Assembly: GCA_963795795.1 (NCBI GenBank)
Contig: CAWCJS010000003.1
Coordinates: 496,001 to 560,000, forward strand
Direction of reading: 5' to 3'
DNA length: 64,000 nucleotides
Source of the DNA: Palsa-504 sp963795795
GTDB taxonomy: Bacteria; Actinomycetota; Actinomycetes; Streptosporangiales; Streptosporangiaceae
Shown here: one piece after another, positions 25,551-34,306 of the stretch
How the letters are laid out: every line of letters begins with the position of its first letter
Numbering within the stretch: the first letter of the stretch is position 1
Program-made: the position numbers and the translations under genes
Notes under the pieces: generated by a model
Database searches by the model: none
What the model was told of the DNA's origin: nothing
The model's input: only the letters and a program-made list of their open reading frames with translations

Positions 25551-26807
25551 ATGTTCCTCCTCCGCGACCTGGTGTCGGCGCGCACCTGGCTCGCCATGAC
25601 CCAGCACCTGGCTGGCCTGTACGTCGGGGCCGTGGCCATCTTCGTGTTCACCTTCGGCCTTGGGTTCGGGTTCGGCTTCATCTGGCTGGGCCTGATCGGC
25701 ATCCCGATCCTGGGGGTGACCCTGCGGCTGGCCACCTGGTTCGCCTGCGTCGAGCGGAAAAGGTTCGCCTTCCTGGCTGGCGTGGCGATCCCGCCTTGGC
25801 CCGCGGAAGGCCGGGCAGGCTACCGGTGGGGCATCATCCCGCGCTGGCGGATGTTCACCGAGCGGACGACCTGGGCCGAGCTCGGCTACGGCCTGTTGCG
25901 GCTGCCGATCACCGCGGTCGCGCTGACGGTGAGCATCGGGGCCTGGGCGGCGGGCCTGGTCGCGCTGACCCTGCCCGCCTATGGCTTTGCCATGCCCGGC
26001 GGCGGCCCGAACTTCGACGGCCAGGTGCTGCGCGGCCCGGGCGTCCTGGTGGTCTCCGTGGTCCTCGGCGCCGCCCTGGTGCTGGCCGCGCCGCAGGTGA
26101 CGCGCGGCCTGGCCGTGGCGGACGCCTCGCTCTCCCGCGGCCTGCTCGGCCCGCGCCGCACCCGTGACCTGGAAGCCCGGGTCAGCCAGCTGGAGACCAG
26201 TCGCGAGCGCGTGGTCGACGCGGCCGAGGCGGAGCGTCGGCGGATCGAGCGTGACCTGCACGACGGCGCGCAGCAGCGGCTGGTCGCGCTGGCCATGGAG
26301 CTCGGCCGGGCCAAGGCGAAGTTCGCCGACGACCCCGACGCGGCCAGGGAACTGGTCGACCAGGCGCACGCCCAGGCCAAGGAGGCCCTCATCGAGCTGC
26401 GTAACCTCGTCCGGGGGGTGCACCCGCCCGTGCTGACCGAACGCGGCCTCGACGCGGCCCTGTCCGGCCTGGCCGCGCTCTGCCCGATCCCGGTCGACAT
26501 GCACGTGGACGTGCCGGTGCGGCCCAAGGCCGCGGTGGAGGCGGTGGCCTACTTCATGGTGGCTGAGGCGCTGACCAACGTGGCCAAGCACTCCCGCGCC
26601 AGCCAGGCCAAGGTCGTGGTCGAGGGCCACGGCTACCCGGGCACGCTGACCGTCATGGTCAGCGACGACGGGATCGGCGGCGCCGATCCGAATAGCCCCG
26701 GGCTGGCCGGGCTGGCCGACCGGGTCTCCGGGGTCGACGGCCGGCTTTCGGTGGAGTCCCCGGTCGGCGGGCCCACGATCATCGCGGCGGTACTGCCATG
26801 CGGGTAG
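25551..26807 (+). CDS. Two-component sensor histidine kinase (NarL type)
   Basis: A 418-residue sensor kinase with four predicted membrane segments in the first 180 residues (a sensor-domain membrane region), then a HisKA_3 dimerisation helix with the phospho-acceptor H237 in RRRIERDLHDGAQQRL, and an HATPase domain (AEALTNVAKHS, SDDGIGGADPNSPGLAGLADRV). The kinase overlaps the response regulator gene by ten bases. The signal it senses is not evident; similar actinobacterial pairs respond to envelope stress or lipids. Confidence 0.88.
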   Translation: MFLLRDLVSARTWLAMTQHLAGLYVGAVAIFVFTFGLGFGFGFIWLGLIGIPILGVTLRLATWFACVERKRFAFLAGVAIPPWPAEGRAGYRWGIIPRWRMFTERTTWAELGYGLLRLPITAVALTVSIGAWAAGLVALTLPAYGFAMPGGGPNFDGQVLRGPGVLVVSVVLGAALVLAAPQVTRGLAVADASLSRGLLGPRRTRDLEARVSQLETSRERVVDAAEAERRRIERDLHDGAQQRLVALAMELGRAKAKFADDPDAARELVDQAHAQAKEALIELRNLVRGVHPPVLTERGLDAALSGLAALCPIPVDMHVDVPVRPKAAVEAVAYFMVAEALTNVAKHSRASQAKVVVEGHGYPGTLTVMVSDDGIGGADPNSPGLAGLADRVSGVDGRLSVESPVGGPTIIAAVLPCG

Positions 26808-27439
26808 TGATCGCGGAGGATTCCGTCCTGCTGCGCGAGGGCCTGACCAGGCTGCTCACCGAGGCCGGCCACGAGATCGCGGCGGCCGAGGGCGACGGCG
26901 AGAAGTTCCTCCGCGCGGTGGCGACGCACGAACCCGACGCGGTGGTCGTCGACGTCCGGATGCCGCCGACCTTCACCGACGAGGGCCTGCGGGCGGCCCT
27001 GGTAGTCAGGGACCGCTGGCCCAAGATCGGCGTGCTCGTCCTATCGCAGTGGGTGGAGGAGCGGTACGCCATCGAGCTGATCTCGGGGCGCCCGCACGGC
27101 GTCGGCTACCTGCTGAAGGACCGGGTCGCAGACGTGGCCGAGTTCCTCGACGCGCTGCACCGGGTGGCTGAGGGCGGGAGCGCGCTCGATCCCGAAGTCG
27201 TGGCCCAATTGCTCGCCCGCAGCCGCCACCCGCTCGGCGAGCTCACCCCGCGCGAACGCGAGGTGCTCGCCCTCATGGCCGAAGGCCGCTCCAACTCCGC
27301 CATCGCCGACGTGCTCGTGGTCGGCGGCGGCGCCGTGGAAAAGCACATCAACAACATCTTCACCAAGCTCGGGCTAGCACCCGGTGACCGCGACCACCGT
27401 CGCGTGCTCGCGGTCCTGCGCTATCTCGGCACCGGTTGA
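26798..27439 (+). CDS. NarL/LuxR-family response regulator
   Basis: A 213-residue response regulator. The receiver domain has the acidic pocket E7-D8, the phospho-acceptor D52 in VVVDVRMPP and K107 in YLLKDRV; the C-terminal LuxR HTH has LTPREREVLALMAEGRSNSAIA and GGGAVEKHINNIFTKLGL. It is the cognate partner of the overlapping kinase. The next gene begins 14 bases downstream and is probably co-transcribed. Confidence 0.9.
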   Translation: MRVVIAEDSVLLREGLTRLLTEAGHEIAAAEGDGEKFLRAVATHEPDAVVVDVRMPPTFTDEGLRAALVVRDRWPKIGVLVLSQWVEERYAIELISGRPHGVGYLLKDRVADVAEFLDALHRVAEGGSALDPEVVAQLLARSRHPLGELTPREREVLALMAEGRSNSAIADVLVVGGGAVEKHINNIFTKLGLAPGDRDHRRVLAVLRYLGTG

Positions 27440-27453
27440 AACGGGGTCTTACC

Positions 27454-28434
27454 ATGACGCTCACGCAAGCCACCGGCGCGTCCCGCGCCCCAGGCCACCT
27501 GCGGATGACACCCGGCCGCTGGGTCGCGGTCGCCCTGGCGGTACCGGTGGCCATCGCCCTGATCGGCTGGACCGGCTTCGACCTCGTGACCGCGATCGCC
27601 CGCGGCAGCTACACGTTCAGCTACGCGGTCCAGGCGCACGACGGGCAGGTGGCGCTGAACCTCAACGGCGGCAACGTGACGCTGCGGCAGGGCTCAGGCG
27701 GCGCGGCCCGGCTGACCGGGACGGTACAGTACGGCCTCATCCGCCCGGGCCTCACCGAGAACACCGCGGCCACCGGAACCAGCGTAGGCATCAATTGCGA
27801 TGGCATAGCCAGTGACTGCGGGGTGGACGCGACCCTCGCGGTTCCGGCGCAGACCGCCGTCTCGCTGGGAAGCAATGGCGGCGACGTCGCGATCTCCGAC
27901 TGGACCGGACATCTGGCTTTGTCCACCGGCGGCGGCAACATCAACGCGGGCAACCTCGCCGGCACCCTGCAGATCGTCACCTCCGGCGGCGACCTGACCG
28001 GCAGCGCGCTGACCGGTAACGTGCAGATCACCACCGCAGGCGGCAACATCAACGCCGCCGACCTGGCCGGGACGGTGCGGGTGGACACCGCCGGCGGCGA
28101 CCTGACCACGAACGGGCTGTCGGGTACCGTGCAGATCTCCACCGAGGACGGCAACATCAACGGCAACTCGGTGTCCGCGTCGCAGCTCACCATCGACACC
28201 GGCGGCGGCGACGTCACGCTAGTGTTCACCCAGCCGCCCACCGACCTGAATATCGTCGCGAGCGACGGCAACATCACGCTGGTCCTTCCGCCCGGCGGCA
28301 CGAAGTACGACATCTCCACCCCCAACTCCGCCAGTGGCAACGTCAGCTACCCGTCCTCGCTGTTCAGCTCCACGTCCCCTGACCAGATCACCCTCAACGG
28401 CGGGGGCGGCGACATCAACATCACGCAGAGCTAG
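27454..28434 (+). CDS. Membrane-anchored DUF4097-like beta-repeat protein
   Basis: A 326-residue protein with one N-terminal transmembrane helix (WVAVALAVPVAIALIGWTGF) and an extracytoplasmic domain of about five 18-19 residue repeats alternating GGNINA... and GGDLT..., each ending in a V/I-x-I-x-T strand. This is the right-handed beta-helix-like pattern of DUF4097 adhesin-like proteins. Only 14 bases separate it from the response regulator gene, so it is likely part of the same operon and may be an envelope component or sensor accessory. I chose ATG 27454; the TTG 18 bases upstream is less likely. Its 3' end overlaps the converging gene by four bases. Confidence 0.75.
   Translation: MTLTQATGASRAPGHLRMTPGRWVAVALAVPVAIALIGWTGFDLVTAIARGSYTFSYAVQAHDGQVALNLNGGNVTLRQGSGGAARLTGTVQYGLIRPGLTENTAATGTSVGINCDGIASDCGVDATLAVPAQTAVSLGSNGGDVAISDWTGHLALSTGGGNINAGNLAGTLQIVTSGGDLTGSALTGNVQITTAGGNINAADLAGTVRVDTAGGDLTTNGLSGTVQISTEDGNINGNSVSASQLTIDTGGGDVTLVFTQPPTDLNIVASDGNITLVLPPGGTKYDISTPNSASGNVSYPSSLFSSTSPDQITLNGGGGDINITQS
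27931..28146 (+). repeat. Four 54-bp coding repeats
   Basis: Four in-frame 54-base units encode the 18-residue strand repeats GGNINAGNLAGTLQIVTS, GGDLTGSALTGNVQITTA and two more of the same alternating kind. A fifth, 19-residue unit follows. The pattern indicates growth of the beta-helix by tandem duplication of a two-repeat (108-bp) unit. Confidence 0.8.
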
Positions 28435-29264
28435 CCGGGGCTCAGCGCGCTGACCAGATCGTCAACGGCAGAGGTCCCCAGGTTGCTCGGCACCGAGATG
28501 TAGAACACCGCGGGAGCCTGGCCGTCGCCGCGATCGACGAGCACGACCGCCCCAGCCTCGCTGGTCCAGGCCAGGCCCTCGCTGCTGGCGTCCGGGTAGG
28601 TCACCAGGAACGTGACGACCCAGGCCTGCTGCCCGCCGACCAGCATCCCGTAGCTGTCCTCGACCGTGCGGTAATGCGGCAGCCCGGAATAGTAGGCCAG
28701 GTCCAGCGCGTCGGCCACGCCGATCGCGGTCGGTTCCAGGTCGCCGATATTCGAATACTCGAATTGCTGGCCGAGCAGGCCGGAGCAGGCGTTGCCGTAC
28801 CAGTCGGTGGCCGACCCGGCGACGAACACGCGCCCGGCCAGCGCGCTCTCGCCCGCGTTCCAGCTGAACATGGGGGTGTTCAGCGAGTACGGACAGCCCG
28901 GCCGCCAGGGAGCGGAGAGCAGCGGGTACGACAGGCCCGACGAGCCATCGGTCAGCTGCCCGACCTGAACGGAGCCTGACGGTGACGCGGACGCCGACGG
29001 TGACGCGGACGGCGACGCGGACCCGGACGGCGACGGTGCGGCCCGCCGCGGCCGGGATGACTCGGCGTCCACCGCACGCGCGCGCACGGAGAGCGCCGCC
29101 GCCCTGGCCGCCGCGGGCTTGGCCGCCGTGGGCACCTTGGCGATGTCCGCGACCATGACGACGATGACGAGCAGGGCCAGCGTGGTCATGCCGGTCAGCA
29201 CCCACATCATCCCCCGCTGCCGGCGACGCCGGCGCTCAGCGGGACTCCGCTTGAGCAGCCCCAT
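28431..29264 (-). CDS. Single-pass membrane protein of unknown function
   Basis: A 277-residue protein: basic N-terminus (MGLLKRSPAERRRRRQRG), a transmembrane helix at about 22-43, a Ser/Pro/Ala-rich tether with SPSASPSASASPSGS repeats (about 75-100) and a C-terminal domain with paired cysteines (RPGCPYSL, GNACSG) and aromatic residues (YYSGLPHYRTVEDSYGMLVGG). The topology is N-in, C-out. Similar actinobacterial proteins are uncharacterised. It converges on the DUF4097-like gene. Confidence 0.65.
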   Translation of the reverse strand: MGLLKRSPAERRRRRQRGMMWVLTGMTTLALLVIVVMVADIAKVPTAAKPAAARAAALSVRARAVDAESSRPRRAAPSPSGSASPSASPSASASPSGSVQVGQLTDGSSGLSYPLLSAPWRPGCPYSLNTPMFSWNAGESALAGRVFVAGSATDWYGNACSGLLGQQFEYSNIGDLEPTAIGVADALDLAYYSGLPHYRTVEDSYGMLVGGQQAWVVTFLVTYPDASSEGLAWTSEAGAVVLVDRGDGQAPAVFYISVPSNLGTSAVDDLVSALSPG

Positions 29265-29329
29265 GCCGTCAGGGTAAATCGCGCATTCGTCGCGAAGAAG
29301 GTCCTAGGGTGACGGACGGGTAACTATGC

Positions 29330-30805
29330 CTAGGCGGGCGCGGCAGCGGACAGTGGTACGGATTCCTCCGCCCGGACCTCCGCGCGGCCGAACACGAAGT
29401 GCGCGACGAAGCCGATCGCGAGCGCGATCAGGACGCCGAGGTTGGCGTAGGCCCACGCGCCGGTCTTGCCGCCCAGGCCGAACGGGCCGAGCAGGTAGCC
29501 CTGCCAGGTCAGCCAGGTCGCCGACGCGTTGGTGACCAGGCCCCAGCCGATCGCGGTGGCCACGACCACCGCCAGGACCGGAGCCCACCGGATGTCGCCG
29601 TAGCGGCCCGACGTGGTGAACAGGTCGGACTCCGCGTAGTCCCGCTTGCGCAGCGCGATGTCGGCCAGCATGACCCCGGCCCACGCCGCGATCGGCACGC
29701 CGAGGGTGATCAGGAAGCCCTCGAACTGGCCGATGAAGTTGTGCGTGAAGAACACCACGTAGATGGTGCCGACCGTCATCACGGTCCCGTCGATCAGCGC
29801 GGCCTGGTACCGCGGCAGCCGCACGCCCAGGGTCAGCAGGGCCAGCCCGGAGGAGTAGATGTCGAGTACCGACCCGCCGATCAGCCCGAGCACGGCCACG
29901 ATGGCGAACGGCACCAGGAACCAGGTCGGTAGCAGCGTGGTCAGCGCCCCGATCGGGTCGAGGTTGATCGCCGTGAACAGGCTCTTAGACGAGCCGGCCA
30001 GCAGCAGGCCGAACACCAGCAGGAAGACCGGCGCGATGGACGAGGCGAAGGTGGTCCAGCCGACCACGCCCGAGCCGGAGGCGCGCCGCGGCAGGTAACG
30101 CGAGTAGTCCGCCGCGCAGTTCACCCAGCCGAGCCCGAAGCCGGTCATGGTGAACACCAGCGCGCCGATGACCTCCTGGGCCGTACCGGTCGGAATGGCC
30201 GATACGGAGGTCCAGTGGATCTTGTCCGCGACCAGCGCGATAAACACCACCGTGAATACCCCGGTCACGATGGTGATCCAGGTCTGCAGCCGCATGATCA
30301 GGTCGAAGCCCATCACGCCGCCGAAGATCGTCAGCGCCACGACCAGGATCAGCGCGATCACCTTCGTCCCGTCCCCGCCGCCCACGCCCACCCGGTGGAA
30401 GACGGTGGCCGTGGCCAGCGTGGCCAAGATGACGAGCACCGTCTCCCAGCCCACGGTCAGCAGCCAGGAGATCACCGTGGGGAGCTTGTTGCCGTTGACC
30501 CCGAACGCGGCCCGGCTCAGCACCATCGTGGGAGCCGAGCCCCGCTTGCCCGCGACCGCGATGAACCCGCAGGCCAGGAAGGACAGCACGATCCCGGCCA
30601 CGCCGACGACCAGAGCTTGCCAGAACGAGATGCCGAAGCCCAGCTCGAACGCGCCGTAGGACAGGCCGAGCACCGAGATGTTCGCGGCGAACCAGGGCCA
30701 GAACAGGTCCCGCGGATGGCCCTTGCGCTCGTTCTCGGCGATGACGTTGATGCCGTTCATCTCGACCTGAAGCGGCCGCACCTCAGCGGCGCTAGCGTCG
30801 GTCAT
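29330..30805 (-). CDS. NCS1-family nucleobase:cation symporter
   Basis: A 491-residue, 12-helix permease of the nucleobase/cation symporter-1 family (cytosine permease/PucI/allantoin type). Markers are DLFWPWFAANISVLGLSYGAFE near residue 33, SAPTMVLSRAAFGVNGNKLP near 90 and the substrate-site helix TGFGLGWVNCAADYSRYLPR near 222. Family substrates are cytosine, uracil, allantoin, hydantoins or thiamine-related compounds; the specific one is not clear. The SDR gene lies upstream on the same strand with about 35 bases between, so both may serve one degradation route. Confidence 0.87.
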   Translation of the reverse strand: MTDASAAEVRPLQVEMNGINVIAENERKGHPRDLFWPWFAANISVLGLSYGAFELGFGISFWQALVVGVAGIVLSFLACGFIAVAGKRGSAPTMVLSRAAFGVNGNKLPTVISWLLTVGWETVLVILATLATATVFHRVGVGGGDGTKVIALILVVALTIFGGVMGFDLIMRLQTWITIVTGVFTVVFIALVADKIHWTSVSAIPTGTAQEVIGALVFTMTGFGLGWVNCAADYSRYLPRRASGSGVVGWTTFASSIAPVFLLVFGLLLAGSSKSLFTAINLDPIGALTTLLPTWFLVPFAIVAVLGLIGGSVLDIYSSGLALLTLGVRLPRYQAALIDGTVMTVGTIYVVFFTHNFIGQFEGFLITLGVPIAAWAGVMLADIALRKRDYAESDLFTTSGRYGDIRWAPVLAVVVATAIGWGLVTNASATWLTWQGYLLGPFGLGGKTGAWAYANLGVLIALAIGFVAHFVFGRAEVRAEESVPLSAAAPA

Positions 30806-30839
30806 GGCCAGTCTCCCTTAGTAGTCCATGATGGCCCTG

Positions 30840-31637
30840 CTAGTAATCCATGATGGCCTTGCGCTGTGCCCCGTCGATCGGTATGTGCGCCCCGTTGATG
30901 AAGCTGGCCCGCGGCGAGGCAAGGAACGTCACCAGCGCCGCCACCTCTTCCGGTTCGCAGATCCGCCCGAACGGGATGGACCGTTCGGCCAGTTCGTGCG
31001 CGCGTTCCTGGGTCACGCCCTTGTCGCGGGCGAAGGCGCGCTCCAGGGTGTCCCACCGGTCGGTGTTCACCGGGCCGGGGTTGACGGTGTTGATGCGCAC
31101 CCCGTACCGCCCGTACTGCTCGGCGACCGAGGAGGCGAAGTTGATGTCGGCGGCGTTGGCCACGCCGGCCGTCATCTCCCAGTAGCTGGGCTTGAGGCCG
31201 TCGTTGCCGACGACGAGGACGATCGCGCCCGCGCCACGCTGCCGCATGTGCGGGATGACCGCGCGCACGGAGCGCACGTAGCCCATGAACTTCAGGTTCA
31301 GGCTCGACATCCACTGCTCTTCGCTGAGGTCCTCAAGCAGCCCGCCCGGCGAGCTGCCCGCGCAGGTAACCAGGATATCGATGGCGCCGAACCGCTCCAG
31401 GGTGGCATCGACGCAGCGCTGCACCTCGGCGGTCACGCTCATGTCCCCGGCGAGCGGCAGCACCGCGCGCCCGGTCTCGGCGGCGATCTTCTCGGCGGCG
31501 GCCTCCAGCGGGCCCGCGTTCCTGGCCGTGATGACGACGTCGCTGCCCTCGCGGGCGAGGGACTCGGCCACGCAGCGCCCGATGCCCTTGCTCGCGCCGG
31601 TGACGAAGGCGACCTTCCCGTCCAGGTGCAGATCCAC
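30840..31637 (-). CDS. SDR-family oxidoreductase with atypical active site
   Basis: A 265-residue Rossmann-fold short-chain dehydrogenase. The cofactor loop VTGASKGIG, the adenine-pocket D in LAGDMSV, the CAGSS motif and the VNPGPVNTDRW segment are all present. The catalytic Y-x-x-x-K is not: aligning back from VNPGP, the usual Tyr and Lys positions fall on Ala and Asn within MTAGVANAADINFA, and the catalytic Ser region reads VVGNDGLKPSYW. It may be a divergent SDR using another residue, a binding protein or a non-classical enzyme. The GTG 31637 is preceded by GGAAGGGG; a longer frame to 31712 is possible but lacks family similarity. The NCS1 permease gene follows. Confidence 0.75.
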   Translation of the reverse strand: MDLHLDGKVAFVTGASKGIGRCVAESLAREGSDVVITARNAGPLEAAAEKIAAETGRAVLPLAGDMSVTAEVQRCVDATLERFGAIDILVTCAGSSPGGLLEDLSEEQWMSSLNLKFMGYVRSVRAVIPHMRQRGAGAIVLVVGNDGLKPSYWEMTAGVANAADINFASSVAEQYGRYGVRINTVNPGPVNTDRWDTLERAFARDKGVTQERAHELAERSIPFGRICEPEEVAALVTFLASPRASFINGAHIPIDGAQRKAIMDY

Positions 31638-31743
31638 CGCAACCCCTTCCTGCAGGTCAGCCGGACCGCAGGACCACCACCCACCCTGCTGGTCAGCAGG
31701 ATGGTATACCAAATATCATCACGGTGGAAGGCCTGGAGAGGGT

Positions 31744-32142
31744 CTAGGGCAGGTCAGCAAAGTACCGCAGGACGACGTCCTCGCGCTGACGGGCGGGCAG
31801 CGCCCACAGGGCCGAGATGAAGGCCGAACGCTCAAGTGAGGGGCCGCCCGGCGGGCGCACGGCGAGCCGGTCCAGCAGGAGGGCGGGCGCGAGCTGGCCG
31901 ACTCCCGCCCGGGGCCGTCGGCGTGACCGCGACCTGTCGACCACGGACCGGCGCAGGTAGGCCGGCGCGAGGTCGGCGTCTGGCCGCCTGCGCCGCGCGG
32001 CGTGCGCGGCGACGAACGAGTCCTGCACGATCTCTTCCGCGGTGGCCAGGTCCCGTACCAGCCGGGTGGCCAGCGCGACCAGGGGCCGGTAGTGCGTCAG
32101 GTAGAGCGCGGTCACCGCGCGGTCAGCGTCGCGGGTCATCAT
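31744..32142 (-). pseudogene. ECF sigma factor, 3'-truncated
   Basis: The 132-residue frame starts MMTRDADRAVTALYLTHYRP and has a normal ECF region 2 (LVALATRLVRDLATAEEIVQDSFVAAH, DLAPAYLRRSVVDRSR) and the beginning of region 4 (LWALPARQREDVVLRYFADLP), then stops. The promoter -35-binding helix-turn-helix that should follow DLP is missing in all frames. It would bind core polymerase poorly and recognise no -35 element. Its start overlaps the stop of the upstream lipoprotein gene (ATGATG), so the two were expressed together. Confidence 0.75.
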
Positions 32143-32594
32143 GGCACGATGCAGGTGAGCGTGATGGCGGCGGTGTGCCCGGCGGTGATCGTGACGGACA
32201 GGGGCTGCGAGCACGGGAGCTCTACGCCCTGACTTGATCCCGAACCCGGCGAGGCGCTGGTCGCCTCCTCGATGTTCGGCGTCCGGCCGGAAACCTGGTA
32301 CCGGCCGGGCGGCAGCGACGCGGAAAACCGCCCCGATGCTCCGACCTGGATCGTGACCGGGCGGTGCCCGGTGGCGGTCAGGGTCACCGTGCCCGGGATG
32401 GGCCGCTCGCCTGGCTGCTGCCCGCCTGGGCTGATCGGGCCGCCCTCCATGACGAACCGGCCGGTCAGGTGGCCGGTCACGGCTGCGCTGCCGGTATGGC
32501 CGGTCGTGCTGACCTGATCCGTGTGGCTGGTGGTAGCGCATCCGGCCAGCGCCAGTACGGCCAGCAGGCACGCGCAGGTACGCAAACTCTTCAT
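32139..32594 (-). CDS. Small putative lipoprotein with carboxypeptidase-regulatory-like fold
   Basis: A 151-residue secreted lipoprotein: signal MKSLRTCACLLAVLALAGCATT with lipobox LAGC, then a threonine/histidine-rich linker and a beta-rich domain with PGTVTLTATGHRPVTIQV, FSASLPPGRYQVSGRTPN and VTITAGHTAAITLTCIV. That pattern resembles a prealbumin/CnaB-like (carboxypeptidase regulatory) domain. It overlaps the truncated sigma factor gene downstream and may have been part of its signalling. Confidence 0.65.
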   Translation of the reverse strand: MKSLRTCACLLAVLALAGCATTSHTDQVSTTGHTGSAAVTGHLTGRFVMEGGPISPGGQQPGERPIPGTVTLTATGHRPVTIQVGASGRFSASLPPGRYQVSGRTPNIEEATSASPGSGSSQGVELPCSQPLSVTITAGHTAAITLTCIVP

Positions 32595-32735
32595 GGTCCC
32601 TCACCCCGGAGTCCGGAAAACTGACCTTTGGACGCGCTTGCCGGAAACGTGGTTCCGCTGAACTTCGGCGCTGTCGAATCGTGATCCACGTTGCGGGGCA
32701 ATCGGAATTGCGGGAGCGTTATCGTAGCTACCGCG
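32595..32735. promoter_or_regulatory. Divergent promoter region
   Basis: The 141 bases separate the lipoprotein/sigma operon (minus) from the Ser/Thr kinase (plus). It must contain both promoters. No palindrome or clear -10/-35 pair was recognised; GGGAAC/GTC-like ECF motifs were looked for and not confidently found. Confidence 0.35.
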
Positions 32736-34274
32736 ATGCCGGGAGAGGCGGCGCCGAAGCCGCTGGAGCCTGGAGATCCCCTGCGGCTGGGCCGCTTTGA
32801 GCTGCTCGGCAGGCTCGGCGAGGGCGGTCAGGGGATCGTCTACCTCGGGCGGGGTACGGGCCCGGGGGAAGAGCGGGTGGCCGTCAAGGTCCTGCGGTCC
32901 AGCGTCGATCCCACGGTCCTCGAACGCCTGGGCCGCGAGCTTGACGCGGTTCACCAGGTGCAGCCCTTCGTCACCGCCGGGGTCATCGAAGCGTCGGCCG
33001 AGGGCGACCTGCGGTACATCGTCAGCGAGTTCATCGACGGGCCGTCGCTCCAGGAACGCGTGATGAGCAGCGGCCCGCTGCGGGAGGGTGATCTCCAGCG
33101 CCTGGCGGTAGGGACGGCCACCGCGCTGACCGCGATCCACGGCGCGGGGGTCGTGCACCGCGACTTCAAGCCGGCCAACGTGCTGCTCGGCCCCGACGGC
33201 CCCCGCGTGGTCGACTTCGGCATCGCCCGGCTCACCGACGCGTCGACGATGACGAGCGGGCTCATCGGGACCCCGACCTACATGGCCCCGGAGCAGCTCG
33301 CCGGGGAGCGCCCGACCAGCGCCGTCGACGTCTGGGCGTGGGGCGTGACGATGATCTTCGCGGCCACCGGCCGATCGGCGTTCGGCGCCGACACGGTGCC
33401 TGCGGTTATGCACCGCATCATGTACACCGAGCCCGACCTCACCGGGGTGCCCGCGTCGCTGTTCCCGGCGGTCAGGGCATGCCTGGAGAAGGACCCGCAG
33501 CGGCGCCCCAGTGCCCGCGACCTCATGCTCCGCCTCGTCGACCCGTCGGTGCCGTTTCCCGCCGTCTCTCCCATTCGGCCGGCGGCCGGTGCCGGCGAGC
33601 CCGCCCTGACGGCCCCGTACCACCCAGGACCACCGGGCACCGAGCCGCTGCCCTCGGACTCGGTCTACACGGACCCGCGGCGTCCAGGCCCGGGCTTTCC
33701 CGCCGACTCGGTCCCCGGGATGGCCGGATCGGCTATGCCGTATGAGACGCCCGCCCGACCCGCACGGTCCCGCCGAGGGCTGGTCGTGGGGGTCGGGAGC
33801 GGCGCGGTGGTGGCGGCGATCATCGTCGCCGCGGTCCTGCTGCTCACCAAACACCCGGTGACCAGCGCCGGATCGGGCGGCAATTCCCCCACCGTAGGCA
33901 CCTCGGCCCCTAGCCAGGCCATCAGTTCAACCCCCGCCTCGGTGCCAGCTACCGGCCCGACGATCCCGGCCGCGTTCGCCGGGACCTGGAGCGGTACGGC
34001 GAAGATGTCCGTCATCGGGGTATCCGGGGTCTCGCTGACGAACCCGATCACGTTCACGTTCGTGGCGGGCGCGAGGACCATCGCCGAGACCAACCAGAGC
34101 TGCGTCAACACGCTCACCCTGACCGGCCAGAGCGGCCAGGTGCTCACCTTCAGCGAGCCGGGCAACACACAATGCGTCGCCGGGACCGTGACGTTCACGC
34201 AGGAGAGCACGGGCCTGGCCTACCGCTGGACGGACAACGTCGAGCAGAACGTCGGCCTGCTCCACAAGGCGTGA
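32736..34274 (+). CDS. Eukaryotic-type Ser/Thr protein kinase, membrane-anchored
   Basis: A 512-residue kinase with all catalytic elements: glycine loop GEGGQG (28-33), lysine K51 in VAVKVL, HRDFKPAN (141-148), DFG (160-162) and GTPTYMAPEQ. A Pro-rich juxtamembrane stretch (about 275-345) precedes one transmembrane helix (348-370) and an extracellular domain of about 140 residues with beta-strand pattern and two cysteines (NQSCVNTL, GNTQCVAG). The usual HRDLKPAN is HRDFKPAN here, a tolerated change. ATG 32736 gives the standard short N-terminus. The outer domain is not PASTA; its ligand is unknown. Confidence 0.88.
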   Translation: MPGEAAPKPLEPGDPLRLGRFELLGRLGEGGQGIVYLGRGTGPGEERVAVKVLRSSVDPTVLERLGRELDAVHQVQPFVTAGVIEASAEGDLRYIVSEFIDGPSLQERVMSSGPLREGDLQRLAVGTATALTAIHGAGVVHRDFKPANVLLGPDGPRVVDFGIARLTDASTMTSGLIGTPTYMAPEQLAGERPTSAVDVWAWGVTMIFAATGRSAFGADTVPAVMHRIMYTEPDLTGVPASLFPAVRACLEKDPQRRPSARDLMLRLVDPSVPFPAVSPIRPAAGAGEPALTAPYHPGPPGTEPLPSDSVYTDPRRPGPGFPADSVPGMAGSAMPYETPARPARSRRGLVVGVGSGAVVAAIIVAAVLLLTKHPVTSAGSGGNSPTVGTSAPSQAISSTPASVPATGPTIPAAFAGTWSGTAKMSVIGVSGVSLTNPITFTFVAGARTIAETNQSCVNTLTLTGQSGQVLTFSEPGNTQCVAGTVTFTQESTGLAYRWTDNVEQNVGLLHKA

Positions 34275-34306
34275 TCGCACCGAGTACGCGGGCTTACGGT
34301 AATGGC

